Shown here piece by piece: positions 19,089 to 27,788 of a DNA stretch of 56,938 nucleotides. The DNA lies in the IMG/VR virus record IMGVR_UViG_3300030107_001272, positions 1-56,938 of that record; one strand, given 5' to 3'. How positions within the stretch are numbered: position 1 is the first letter of the stretch; each line of letters starts with the position of its first letter. A model generated the notes under the pieces. That model worked only from the letters and a program-made list of their open reading frames with translations, was not told where the DNA came from and did not search any database. The translations under genes were made by a program, and so were the position numbers. The stretch is from a virus.

Positions 19089-19259
19089 TTATTCTCCTAC
19101 TAATAGTTTAATTTTATTTAGATGAAATCCATCTACATCATAGATGAATGATTCTATTTGATCTTGTATGTCATCCTGTAACTGTTCATCAACAGATGTA
19201 GGATAGTCTTCCGTGTCTACCTCTAGTGTAATGTACACTTTAACTTTTCTTATCGACAT
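19089..19259 (-). CDS. Small acidic hypothetical protein
   Basis: 56 residues starting MSIRKVKVYITLEVDTEDYP and ending KIKLLVGE. It has a beta-strand-rich start and an acidic middle. It overlaps the DUF3310 gene by 20 bp, stops 1 bp before the nrdJ start and carries the ribosome site of nrdJ in its last codons. Tight packing and a balanced composition support it as real. Function unknown. Confidence 0.6.
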   Translation of the reverse strand: MSIRKVKVYITLEVDTEDYPTSVDEQLQDDIQDQIESFIYDVDGFHLNKIKLLVGE

Positions 19260-19515
19260 TGTCAACAGTCTCCATTAATAATTCTAGATACCAATTAGCT
19301 TTCTTTAGATCTTCTATGCCGTTCTTGTATCGGTATCTCCATAGGTACTTCATTACATTACCTTGTAAGTAGTACTCAAATCCTTCTCCACAGGCTGACT
19401 TCAAAGCTTCAATACATTCTACACCGTACTGGTTGTAGTGTGGTGGGTGGTTTACCATGTCATCACTAGACACAGAATACGTTCCATTAAAGTTATCTTT
19501 ACTATTTTCTACCAT
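19240..19515 (-). CDS. DUF3310 family protein
   Basis: 91 residues from the ATG at 19515, which has GGGAG about 10 bp upstream and follows the previous stop by 1 bp. An ATG at 19530 is the alternative. The DUF3310 pattern is clear: VNHPPHYNQYGVECIEAL, then YLQGNVMKYLWRYRYKNGIEDLKKANWYLELL. This small phage family is often mislabelled as nucleotide kinase. Its true role is unknown. It lies in the DNA-metabolism operon next to nrdJ. Confidence 0.8.
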   Translation of the reverse strand: MVENSKDNFNGTYSVSSDDMVNHPPHYNQYGVECIEALKSACGEGFEYYLQGNVMKYLWRYRYKNGIEDLKKANWYLELLMETVDNVDKKS

Positions 19516-19516
19516 G

Positions 19517-19891
19517 CTATGCACTCCCATCTATCTTGCCTGAAAATGCTACCTTAATAACATTGCCAGTTGTTTCAGTTACTTTACTTTTAGTCGGTTT
19601 CTTTCTTAACTTAGCTATCTGTTTAGCTTTCTCTTCTTCTCTTTCTGCATCAACAAAAGCTTGGATCTCTTCTCTAAAGTCTGGATCTTCCGACATCATT
19701 GGCACAGTGGCACATATAAGATTCGTGAACTCCATCATATAAAAGAAATCATTATCTGTTAATGGGTTATCATGTGAGGTGATTATACCTAACTTCACAT
19801 CTCCTGTCCAGTTGTTATTACTATCTCTTTGGGGATGTATCTTTATAATAAAATCTTCTTCGTCTATATCAAGTGGTATATGTTTTGTCAT
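19517..19891 (-). CDS. Hypothetical protein
   Basis: 124 residues, not recognised. It begins with an acidic beta-rich segment (IPLDIDEEDFIIKIHPQ) and has a highly charged helical stretch (EEIQAFVDAEREEEKAKQIAKLRKK). It sits 1 bp after endonuclease I and before DUF3310, so it is likely cotranscribed with recombination genes. Confidence 0.55.
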   Translation of the reverse strand: MTKHIPLDIDEEDFIIKIHPQRDSNNNWTGDVKLGIITSHDNPLTDNDFFYMMEFTNLICATVPMMSEDPDFREEIQAFVDAEREEEKAKQIAKLRKKPTKSKVTETTGNVIKVAFSGKIDGSA

Positions 19892-19892
19892 A

Positions 19893-20345
19893 TCAATTCC
19901 TCACTATCTTTTTACGAGTAAAGGCAATAAACTTTGGGTGTACTACCTTACCCTTTTCTTTTAGCCATGCTTCGGGTATAACCCTATTGTCATACTCAAA
20001 TCCATACCTATCACACCATTGAGCATACGTAGACTTAGCACCCTTGCGTAACTTACGTCTGCTGTTCTCAAAGATGAATCGTATATCTAACTTTGGATGC
20101 TGTTTCTTAATAGCAATGTGCTTGCGTCTATCCATTGCTGTGAACATACCCTTAGTCTCAACTATGATTCCATTGTCAAGAATAAAGTCAGGTGTATACG
20201 TTCTATACGCTAGGTCTTCCCATTCAATCTTGATTGATTCATAGGAATACTTAACACGTAATTGGGTAAGGTAGAGTGCAAGCTTTTGCTCTAACCCTGA
20301 CCTATACCCATACTTACGTGCAGCTTTAAACTGCTTGCTATCCAT
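19893..20345 (-). CDS. T7 endonuclease I-like Holliday junction resolvase
   Basis: 150 residues, the length of T7 gp3. It cuts branched DNA (Holliday junctions) during recombination, packaging and host DNA breakdown. The PD-(D/E)XK active site is intact: RSGLE (E19), YTPDF (D53), VETKG (E63 and K65). It is followed by the family-typical HPKLDIRFIFENSRRKLRKGAKSTYAQWC and VIPEAWLKE. It overlaps the upstream exonuclease gene by one base. The pairing with a family A polymerase and a RecB-like exonuclease parallels the T7 replication and recombination set. Confidence 0.92.
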   Translation of the reverse strand: MDSKQFKAARKYGYRSGLEQKLALYLTQLRVKYSYESIKIEWEDLAYRTYTPDFILDNGIIVETKGMFTAMDRRKHIAIKKQHPKLDIRFIFENSRRKLRKGAKSTYAQWCDRYGFEYDNRVIPEAWLKEKGKVVHPKFIAFTRKKIVRN

Positions 20346-21193
20346 CAGACATACGCTACTATCTTAGGGTTCTTAGCTACAGACATTTTCTGTGGCAACT
20401 CTTTCATAGTAGGATAACACGCCTTACGATAAGAACAAAATCCACAAGTCACACCTAATATCTTGTTACCTGTTGGCTTACCTCTGAAGGTTTCCTCTAT
20501 AGGCTCAAAGCATCTTTCAAACTTTTCGGTGCTTACCTTGTTTACGTTGGCCTTGATCTTATCTACTTCTTTATCAACTTCAATTCCTTCTGCAGGTACA
20601 TACTTGATATTGCCGTTAGCTTTATTGACTACCCACCAACCGCCTGCTTTCTTACCTGTGGCTTTCGCATAACCTGCTAACTGCCCTACATAACCAAAGG
20701 CATCTCCACTTTTAAGCGTGTCAAAAGAATCAAACTTGTTTCTATATGACCAATCAGACGCTGACTTAACGTCATCAACAGCACCATCAATAGCAATATC
20801 ATATGTTCCAGTAACCAACCGTTGTTCGGTGTCATCTCCCAAGTCAAGGGTAACACGTTTAGAATCCTCATACTTTACTCCTGCTTCTTTTAGGATGCCT
20901 TTGAATACAGCTTCTACTATATCTCCTAGCAACATGTTCATTATAAATGTAGTCGGTTTGGGTAACGCTTCCTGTGGCTTGTTCTTGTCAAACCACAGTT
21001 GGCATGAGGGTCTGCCCACGTTGGACATACGAAAGGCAAACCCATCACGCTTGTTACCCCCACCAAACTGACGAACAACAGCATCCCTAACATCTTTACA
21101 GATTTGATTCACTGTACTAGTTGATACAGTTGTCTCACCATTAGATGCCTTATCAAGGTACTGATGTATAATCATTTCGGCAGGGTGTTTCAT
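20345..21193 (-). CDS. Cas4/RecB-like PD-(D/E)XK exonuclease with Fe-S cysteines
   Basis: 282 residues. The nuclease core shows LLGDIVEAVFKGI (about 88-100), G-T-Y-D132-I, D141-V-K143 and GYVGQLAGYAKATG. Four cysteines are placed as in Cas4/AddB iron-sulfur nucleases: one early (C64 in RPSCQLWF) and three near the C-terminus (C250-x2-C253-x5-C259). It probably resects DNA ends during phage recombination, as T7 gp6 does. Overlaps both neighbours by one base. Confidence 0.8.
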   Translation of the reverse strand: MKHPAEMIIHQYLDKASNGETTVSTSTVNQICKDVRDAVVRQFGGGNKRDGFAFRMSNVGRPSCQLWFDKNKPQEALPKPTTFIMNMLLGDIVEAVFKGILKEAGVKYEDSKRVTLDLGDDTEQRLVTGTYDIAIDGAVDDVKSASDWSYRNKFDSFDTLKSGDAFGYVGQLAGYAKATGKKAGGWWVVNKANGNIKYVPAEGIEVDKEVDKIKANVNKVSTEKFERCFEPIEETFRGKPTGNKILGVTCGFCSYRKACYPTMKELPQKMSVAKNPKIVAYV

Positions 21194-22092
21194 TATGAAA
21201 CTACTTCATCTGTGTCAATCTCAATGAAGTCATCAAGAACACTGCTATCCACTTGCTCTTTATTGTGAACGTTTTCATCCCACTGATTTAGGATATAGTC
21301 GTTGTAGTTCTGTATCCACAGGACTAGGTTAGCAAACATCGTCTGATCGGAATCACCTACCTCTACCGTCTTGGTGAGGTCTAAGGTCGGACTCGGTAAA
21401 AAGAATGTGTTACCATTAGCAAGTGAATTAGCTTCAGTAGATAAAGCTATCTCATGTTGTACAGGTAATCTCTTAGCACGTGCCAAGTCGTTGAAGCATT
21501 TACCTATACTTTTGAAAGCATCTCTGTTCTCTACTTCCCAAATAAAAGCTTGGGGTTGAACATCAACACTCTCACCTGTTGCATCCACAGGATCTATCAT
21601 AGTGACAAGACCAAACACAACACGAACACGTTTGCAAGATCGGATCAGTTGTTGTTGAGCTTCAGGCAAGGCTTTGAAATCTGCAATCCAACCTGACGGT
21701 TTACCACAATTGAAACCCCCATCACTATCTTTTAAATCTATGTTAAGATTGTCAGCCATTATAGTTTTGATAAACCTATTCTTGGTATTACCTTTACCCA
21801 TAATGAAACGCTTAAACATAAACCTTTGCATAAAAGGTCTGACCCTTATGCTCTTTGAAAAGTAAGTAGGCCCATCAGGTATCTCCAGTTTATACATGCC
21901 ACCTTCAACAACCTCTACGTTGACATCCTTACCCTTAACTTCAGCCGTACCCATGATGGGTGCGTGATTGATCCTCAAACGTGCAAGAGTACTCGCTTTC
22001 TCTTTGGTGCTTTCAGATCTCTCATTAGCCATTCCCATAGCTTTAGCCATTGCTTCGTAATCATTGGTATTAATCGTAACTAAATCTGTCAT
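21193..22092 (-). CDS. Putative single-stranded DNA-binding protein
   Basis: 299 residues. No family motif is certain. It contains a beta-rich, basic core (KSIRVRPFMQRFMFKRFIMGKGNTKNRF, CKRVRVVFGLVTM) and ends in a strongly acidic tail (DDFIEIDTDEVVS), the usual mark of phage ssDNA-binding proteins such as T7 gp2.5. It lies between DNA polymerase and the exonuclease and has its own promoter at 22126-22154, in line with the high level needed for such a protein. The function is inferred from these points. Confidence 0.6.
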   Translation of the reverse strand: MTDLVTINTNDYEAMAKAMGMANERSESTKEKASTLARLRINHAPIMGTAEVKGKDVNVEVVEGGMYKLEIPDGPTYFSKSIRVRPFMQRFMFKRFIMGKGNTKNRFIKTIMADNLNIDLKDSDGGFNCGKPSGWIADFKALPEAQQQLIRSCKRVRVVFGLVTMIDPVDATGESVDVQPQAFIWEVENRDAFKSIGKCFNDLARAKRLPVQHEIALSTEANSLANGNTFFLPSPTLDLTKTVEVGDSDQTMFANLVLWIQNYNDYILNQWDENVHNKEQVDSSVLDDFIEIDTDEVVS

Positions 22093-22125
22093 TAGTTTCT
22101 CCTTTTTAAATGTGAATAGTTCCTA

Positions 22126-22154
22126 GTTATATCATGCCACATCTCTAGTGTCAA
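22126..22154 (-). promoter_or_regulatory. Sigma70-type promoter for the SSB-exonuclease-RNR group
   Basis: Read on the minus strand: TTGACA (22154-22149), a 17-bp spacer, TATAAC (22131-22126), then TAGGAACTATTC, and the AAGGAG ribosome site before the ATG at 22092. The -35 is a perfect consensus. The -35 and spacer lie inside the last codons and stop of polA. It gives an internal promoter that boosts the downstream genes. Confidence 0.75.
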
Positions 22155-24186
22155 GCCAATTGTTACCTATTTTTGACTCAAGTAATAATGGCACATTAAA
22201 ATCTAGATTCCATCGTGTTTCTATTAGATTGATTAGTTCTTGGTTGGTTTGTTTGATTACATCTAACACTGCTCCTCTCTCGTCTGGATGCACATCAATA
22301 ACAATTGAATCGTGTACAGAATTAACGATACAACTTTTCATATTGTCAAGCTTACTATCTATGTGCAGTAGAGACAACGGTACTATGTCTGCTGTTGCCA
22401 ATGACTGCACAGGATAATTCTTTAGTTGCGTAAAGTGTGACACACCATTACGCTTACGTACCATGTCAGGGAATGCAAACTCCCTGCCTGATGGTGTCTT
22501 AATCTTACCTTTGTTCAGAGCTTCGCTTGCCAACTTCTTGTGCCACTTGGCTATACCACTGTACTTGGTATTGAACTGCTTGTAGTATAACGCTTCTGCA
22601 GGTGTCCTGCCAAAGCCACTAGCTCCATACAGGGGAGCAAACGTATGTGCCTTGGCATCTTGCCGTGACATCTTCTGTCCTGCATCTGTGATTACTTTAG
22701 CGGTGTAGCTGTGTACATCAAAGCCTGTCTTCACTTCTTCAATAGCGGTACTGTCCTGCCCAAGGTAGGCAGCCACACGAAACTCTAGCTGTGCAAAGTC
22801 AGCCTCAAGTATCTTACCATGTTTGAAACGTGAGATGAATACCTTCTTCACAGGAAACGTACCACCTCTAGGCATGTTCTGCATGTTAGGATCTGCACCA
22901 CTGAATCTACCAGTAGCAGTACGATGCTGTAGTAAACGCACGTGTAACTTGCCATCCTTCTTGGTATGAGTTTGGATACCATCAATGAAGCTACTCAAAT
23001 AGGTATCAAGTGCAGACAATCTACGCACACGTTGCAAGAACAACTCAGCATCCTTCATTCCACGTGATCGTGCTACCTTCTCAAGCACCTCAAGATTTGT
23101 TTTGTTAGTTGTAAAGCCATTGGCACTCGCCCACTTAGGATTGGGTGGGGAGAACTTTAGTCCTGCCACAGTAGCAGGAGTAGTATCAATGAAGATATAG
23201 CCAATAGCATCACATGCAACGCATCTGTTTCGGTTAGCAAATGGAGTTCCATCTTTCTTTTTCTTTCTTATATAACCTGACCCATAACAGGTAGAACATT
23301 TGATGGCACGTTTCTTTAACATGACACTAGAGTTCTGTTTGATTGTTTGCCTGAAGTCATTGTCAGACATGTATGGATCAAACGAATTACCCCACATAGT
23401 TTTATCGTGGGGCTTACGGCTATAGATAATCCACGACAGTTGTTCAGGACTGTTGAGATTGATAGGCATATCACCCATTAGCTCTCTAGTCTGTGCGTTG
23501 AGACTCTTCTCAATCTGGTTCTTCTCTGTCTCAAACTCCTCACGTACACTGTTGAGTACATCAAGGTTAACTTTGAAACCTCGCTGATAGATACGTGCAA
23601 GACACACAGCCACTTGATCAGTCAACTCTGCAGTATCTCTTAGTCCTGCGTTGTCTGCTTCGTTGTACCTACGCATTAGGTTATGGTACACATCCCTAGT
23701 TGCCAATAGATCAGCACGTAAATACTCACACAGTTCTGCATGGGGTATGTCACGTGTGCTATATCCTTTAGCAAAGTAGTCTTTGAGTGTATCCTGTTTA
23801 GGCGTAGCACCGTAGCGTTCAGCACAAGCTTGAAGAGACAGGGGTTCTTTCACTCCACGTTGAAGAACATACTCATTGAGCATGGTGTCATAGACTTCTC
23901 CATCATACTTGAAACCCGATTCCCATAGCCACAGTAAATCATATGCAATATTGTGACCAATTAGAAGAGTAGTCTTATCTAAAATTAATTGTAACTCTTC
24001 TTTGCCATTGAAGGTAGGTTCTATATCTGCATGGTCAAATGTATAGATGAGTGTCCTAACGTCATCTTTAATATCTGCAGGTAAGATACCCACCATAACC
24101 AAACTATTGTCTGGTTCAAATGGGTCAAGGTGCATCTTACCATCACGCTTAGTTACTGTGTTCTCTACATCAAGTATTAGTTTCAT
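22132..24186 (-). CDS. polA: DNA polymerase, family A, with 3'-5' exonuclease
   Basis: 684 residues from the ATG at 24186, which is preceded by GGAG. An upstream TTG adds five residues and is less likely. Exonuclease residues: D6/E8 (LDVEN), D83 (HNIAYDLLWL), D159 (YLRADLLAT). Polymerase motif A EADFAQLEFR (D463), motif B R508..K512..F516..Y520-G, motif C VHD (H625, D626). The residue equivalent to E. coli Pol I 762 is Phe. Unusual: a CxxC...CxxC zinc-ribbon-like insertion (C297, C300, C322, C325) between the exonuclease and polymerase domains. There is no 5'-3' exonuclease domain, as in T7. Replicates the phage genome. Confidence 0.93.
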   Translation of the reverse strand: MKLILDVENTVTKRDGKMHLDPFEPDNSLVMVGILPADIKDDVRTLIYTFDHADIEPTFNGKEELQLILDKTTLLIGHNIAYDLLWLWESGFKYDGEVYDTMLNEYVLQRGVKEPLSLQACAERYGATPKQDTLKDYFAKGYSTRDIPHAELCEYLRADLLATRDVYHNLMRRYNEADNAGLRDTAELTDQVAVCLARIYQRGFKVNLDVLNSVREEFETEKNQIEKSLNAQTRELMGDMPINLNSPEQLSWIIYSRKPHDKTMWGNSFDPYMSDNDFRQTIKQNSSVMLKKRAIKCSTCYGSGYIRKKKKDGTPFANRNRCVACDAIGYIFIDTTPATVAGLKFSPPNPKWASANGFTTNKTNLEVLEKVARSRGMKDAELFLQRVRRLSALDTYLSSFIDGIQTHTKKDGKLHVRLLQHRTATGRFSGADPNMQNMPRGGTFPVKKVFISRFKHGKILEADFAQLEFRVAAYLGQDSTAIEEVKTGFDVHSYTAKVITDAGQKMSRQDAKAHTFAPLYGASGFGRTPAEALYYKQFNTKYSGIAKWHKKLASEALNKGKIKTPSGREFAFPDMVRKRNGVSHFTQLKNYPVQSLATADIVPLSLLHIDSKLDNMKSCIVNSVHDSIVIDVHPDERGAVLDVIKQTNQELINLIETRWNLDFNVPLLLESKIGNNWLDTRDVA

Positions 24187-24187
24187 T

Positions 24188-24700
24188 TTATATATCTCCA
24201 ATAGTTTTTTGTATCGAAATCAAGTTTACTTTAAACCATTCCCCATTCCTGTCAATAGACAAGCTATCTAGTCTGCTATGTGTTTCCTCTTCTGCTTGTC
24301 TTCTGTCAAGAAAGTAACGGCAATATTCTAGTTTGTAATCTCTACGTGGGCTTGATGTTTGATAGCTCTTGAGCCTATCTTCTGCATCTATAGCCATACC
24401 AACCTTATACCAACCTTTCCACGCAGGATTAGATATGATGTAAACATAGCCATCCTTTGCCTTATTATACTCTCGTAAAGCTCTGCTATGTATACTACGA
24501 GCTAGTCTTTTTAATCTATTTTCTGCACCTTTAGCAATGTCGCATACTTTACATATATAATTTCTTTTTCTTTCATTGCCCACGCACCATGTGTCGGGTA
24601 CTACTAAAACTTTAGCGCACCTGTTACATTTTTTTATTGGCAAATGCTTCTGGAATAAAGGAACATCATCCCTTACCATATAGTTTCTTTTACCTCTCAT
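24188..24700 (-). CDS. GIY-YIG (T5orf172-like) nuclease with zinc fingers
   Basis: 170 residues. The N-terminal half holds a CxxC (KKCNRCAK) and a second CxxC (YICKVCDIAKG) like a zinc ribbon. The C-terminal half is a GIY-YIG domain: GYVYIISNPAWKGWYKVGMA, then the Arg in AEDRLKSYQTSSP, and Glu in AEEETHSRLDSL. Free-standing nucleases of this type are often homing endonucleases, and this one sits between the helicase and polymerase genes. It overlaps the helicase stop by ATGA and ends 1 bp before polA, so it fits the operon smoothly. Confidence 0.75.
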   Translation of the reverse strand: MRGKRNYMVRDDVPLFQKHLPIKKCNRCAKVLVVPDTWCVGNERKRNYICKVCDIAKGAENRLKRLARSIHSRALREYNKAKDGYVYIISNPAWKGWYKVGMAIDAEDRLKSYQTSSPRRDYKLEYCRYFLDRRQAEEETHSRLDSLSIDRNGEWFKVNLISIQKTIGDI

Positions 24701-25920
24701 GCCATGTACCTCGCTGTTTTATAGTCAAGCTCACAATGGATAACACCATGCCATCCTGTAAGTTTATTTTTGACTAGGTTTAAATGTCGTTGGTTGTCCT
24801 CTTCATCCTGACCCTCAACTACAGGATTCTTTGCAATCAAAAGCATCAGGTCTGCTTCGGCAGCCTTACCTGTACGTGATCCTTCCATCATACTTTGATT
24901 GAGTAGTACCTTACCCTCTGCTTCAGCAGATAGCTGTGACATGTAGAAGATGGCACACCCTTGTTGCTTTGCAATACTACGTGCATGTATTGCATTGGCC
25001 TTGAGTGCTTCATCCTGCCTCGCAAAGCCACTAGTCACAGCAAACTTATCACCCATGTCAAGCACTACAATGTCGGGCTTGTACGCTTTGCATACGCTCT
25101 CTACCCACGACATGTCTCTGCCTGTAGCGTCACGCAATCGGATGTTCTTACGTACAGGTTCATACTTATCGTGTGCCAGTTTAGGATTCTGCTTGACTTC
25201 TTGCATCGTCATGCCTGTGGCAGCCGTGAGGTATCTAGCACCTACACGGTGCGTACCTTCCTCGTTACACAAAACAATACACTTAGCACCCTGCCTAGCA
25301 AATCCATTAGGAGATGCAATCAAACTGGCATGGAAGGAAGTCTTACCTGTGTTAGGTCTAGCACCTATCTCAACTAGGTGTCCTTCATTCACACCCTCAA
25401 GCTTACGTACAAGTGTGGGTATGTTGAATGTCCATCGTGCTTCAAGGTCATTCTTCTCTAGCAGTGTGCTTATATCTATATCATCCCATTGTATATTTAG
25501 GTTGGGTGTAAAGTCATCACCATACTGTTCAAGTAGGTTACGCACAGGCTCAAGGCTAGTCTTCGTACCATTGACGTAATCAAATCCTAAGTTGGCTATG
25601 TCCTCTCCCACTACCTGTTGGAATAGCTTAGACAATACCTCTTGTGCAATGTCTGCTCCCATTGGTTGCTCACGCTTGATCTTATCAAACAGTTGTGCGT
25701 GAGCCATCTTCTGTGCTGTAGTCATGGAAGGGTTGCTTGATAAAAACAAAGCTTCCACTTCATCTGGTGTAACAGTACGCTCATACCTCTGCATGCAAGA
25801 ATCAATTACTGACTTGATCTTCTGTGCATCTTTGGTGAACAATCTGTTAGGACACTTAGCACCTCTATGATCATCATAAAATTGCTTGTCCATTAGGCTA
25901 CGTAGTAATGCTAGTTCCAT
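24697..25920 (-). CDS. DnaB-type replicative helicase
   Basis: 407 residues. RecA-fold motor with Walker A G-A-R-P-N-T-G-K-T-S (residues 186-195), Walker B KPDIVVLDMGD (about 285-297), and helicase motif region FYMSQLSAEAEGK...MEGSRTGKAAEADLMLLI. The N-terminal 150 residues resemble a DnaB N-terminal domain. In T7 primase and helicase are fused. Here the primase is a separate gene just upstream. It unwinds DNA ahead of the PolA enzyme. Confidence 0.87.
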   Translation of the reverse strand: MELALLRSLMDKQFYDDHRGAKCPNRLFTKDAQKIKSVIDSCMQRYERTVTPDEVEALFLSSNPSMTTAQKMAHAQLFDKIKREQPMGADIAQEVLSKLFQQVVGEDIANLGFDYVNGTKTSLEPVRNLLEQYGDDFTPNLNIQWDDIDISTLLEKNDLEARWTFNIPTLVRKLEGVNEGHLVEIGARPNTGKTSFHASLIASPNGFARQGAKCIVLCNEEGTHRVGARYLTAATGMTMQEVKQNPKLAHDKYEPVRKNIRLRDATGRDMSWVESVCKAYKPDIVVLDMGDKFAVTSGFARQDEALKANAIHARSIAKQQGCAIFYMSQLSAEAEGKVLLNQSMMEGSRTGKAAEADLMLLIAKNPVVEGQDEEDNQRHLNLVKNKLTGWHGVIHCELDYKTARYMA

Positions 25921-25921
25921 A

Positions 25922-26674
25922 TTATACTCCTATGTTGGTTAGGTTTTCTATATCTATTTCGTTTCTATACTTCAAGTCATCGGTCAACTTCAATACACCT
26001 ACCTTGTCTACGTGTTGGCGTAGCTCTTTGGCGAACTGCATTGTCTTAGGTAACGCATCGGGATCTAACGCTACAATTGCTGTTGAGAACTGCGACAAGT
26101 ACTTCTTGTGTGCTTCGGAAAGTGACGTACCCAACACAGCCACCCCGACATATACGCCAATCTCGCCTACAACTACAGCACTGACGCAATCCTCAACAAC
26201 TACAGCAACAGTACCACACCCATAAGTAAAAGGCAAGTCACTATTGCCATACCTTTTCCACTTAGGTAGTCGTTGGTCTGTTGCCCTACCGATTGCGTCT
26301 ACACATCTCCACGATTTCCATATGGTAAACACAACACGATCCTCTTTAACATCGTACATCAACTCCAGATCTTTAGGTAGTCGGTATTGATCTACAAACT
26401 TTTGTGTATAGGATGGTTGATAGACTAGTTGTTTAGGTAACTCCCAATCTATATCACTACTAGTATCCTCTGGTGGTGCAAAAGATTTCTTAATGTCCTC
26501 TGCACTCAAGCGTACACGCTTACCCCCACTCACAGTACAGTTAGCTTTATAACAATTCCATATCAAGCTACCCATATTGTTAGTGATAGTAAATGTTTTC
26601 CTACCCCTACACACAGGACAGTCAACACGTTTAGTCTCACCATTCTTAACATCATAATCCCATACACTCCACAT
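25922..26674 (-). CDS. DNA primase (T7 gp4 primase-like)
   Basis: 250 residues from the ATG at 26674, which has a strong GGAGG 9 bp upstream. A GTG three codons earlier is less likely. The zinc-binding domain shows C19-x2-C22 and C41-x4-C46. The Toprim core shows VVVEDCVSAVVVGE (E161) and ALDPDA (D204, D206). It makes RNA primers for lagging-strand synthesis and probably works with the helicase encoded next, as a split version of T7 gp4. Confidence 0.85.
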   Translation of the reverse strand: MWSVWDYDVKNGETKRVDCPVCRGRKTFTITNNMGSLIWNCYKANCTVSGGKRVRLSAEDIKKSFAPPEDTSSDIDWELPKQLVYQPSYTQKFVDQYRLPKDLELMYDVKEDRVVFTIWKSWRCVDAIGRATDQRLPKWKRYGNSDLPFTYGCGTVAVVVEDCVSAVVVGEIGVYVGVAVLGTSLSEAHKKYLSQFSTAIVALDPDALPKTMQFAKELRQHVDKVGVLKLTDDLKYRNEIDIENLTNIGV

Positions 26675-26675
26675 G

Positions 26676-27788
26676 TTATACACCCTCCTGCTGCTTCATC
26701 GCAGATGATACCCATGTTTTTCTAGTTGTCAAGGCATTAGTTGCAGATGCCAAAGTATTTTTCATATAGGGTGTAACTGACGCAGGGTTAGCATGCCCAC
26801 TAACAGACATGATCTGTGGTAGTGGCACACCACCATCAACCATCTCCATTATACCAGACCTTCGTAAGTCTAGTAGGCGTAGATCATCAGACAACTTAGC
26901 CTTGCGTATGACACGCCTACCTAATTGGGATAGGTTCATCTTACCATAAGGATGATATGCCCCATCAGTGGGGTTTACATTAGGTGCTACGTACCTTTGA
27001 AAGCCAAAGTCTTTTCTCTGATCAAGCAAAGTCTGTCGTAATGTATCATTCACAGGTAACTCCACCTCTGCCCTACGTTTAGACTGTTGTAAATATAACA
27101 CAGTCATGTCCTTATTGAATCTATCCCACTCTAATACACGCATGTCACCGACACGCTGACAAAACTCATAGGCCATCTGTACTATTAACGCAATGCTACG
27201 TGTAGAGAAATCAGCATATGCCACATCAAGAAACTGTTTAACTTCATCCCTCTTCCAAATGGCAGTTCTCTTTTGTGCAGCCACACGTTTAATGTTAGCA
27301 AAGGGATTCTTGTAGGCTTGCTCTTGTTCAATAGCATGATTGTATACACGTGATACACACGTACATACATGATTGGCAAAGCTAACACCACGTTCAAGCC
27401 ACAGTTGATAATGTTTCTTGGCTAACTTAGAACTAATATCCATGAATCTCCTCTGTCCTAGTGACTTATTTGCAACAGATAAAAAGTATTTGTAATCCTT
27501 CTGTGAGAAATCTCTTAACTTTTGAAAATCATATGACTCCAAGTAGCTGTTGATAAGACATGTCAAGGTACTATTTGATTTTATATTTGTAGCTGTTGCA
27601 TTTTTATCATACCATTCATCTATCTTCTGGTTGTCTTCACGTACCAGTTTACGTACCTGCTTCAGGTCAGACCCAAACTGTCTGCGTGTGACAACACCTG
27701 CATCGACTAACTTCTGTGGTGGGTTGAATCTGTACTCAACCACACCACATGCCGTAGTCCTAGCCTGTGTATATCTAGGAAGTTTCAT
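26676..27788 (-). CDS. Tyrosine recombinase / integrase-like, HxxR His replaced
   Basis: 370 residues. N-terminal arm and core-binding regions (SYLESYDFQKLRDFSQKDYKYF; LAKKHYQLWLERGVSFANHVCTCVSRVYNHAIE) precede the catalytic domain. Catalytic residues: R212 (CQRVGDMR), K237 (QQSKRRAEVELP), R309 (LDLRRSG), H332 (VSGHANP), nucleophile Y341 (TPYM). The HxLR box reads L306-D-L-R, so the usual His is Leu. It overlaps the DUF932-like gene at one base and lies within the replication operon with no free DNA for an attachment site. It may integrate, resolve concatemers, or be degenerate. Confidence 0.85.
   Translation of the reverse strand: MKLPRYTQARTTACGVVEYRFNPPQKLVDAGVVTRRQFGSDLKQVRKLVREDNQKIDEWYDKNATATNIKSNSTLTCLINSYLESYDFQKLRDFSQKDYKYFLSVANKSLGQRRFMDISSKLAKKHYQLWLERGVSFANHVCTCVSRVYNHAIEQEQAYKNPFANIKRVAAQKRTAIWKRDEVKQFLDVAYADFSTRSIALIVQMAYEFCQRVGDMRVLEWDRFNKDMTVLYLQQSKRRAEVELPVNDTLRQTLLDQRKDFGFQRYVAPNVNPTDGAYHPYGKMNLSQLGRRVIRKAKLSDDLRLLDLRRSGIMEMVDGGVPLPQIMSVSGHANPASVTPYMKNTLASATNALTTRKTWVSSAMKQQEGV

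Noticed and set aside
24950-25579. Plus-strand frame of 209 codons opposite the helicase
   Set aside because: It is antisense to the Walker motifs of a conserved gene, and its sequence is Ser/Leu/Cys-rich without any domain.
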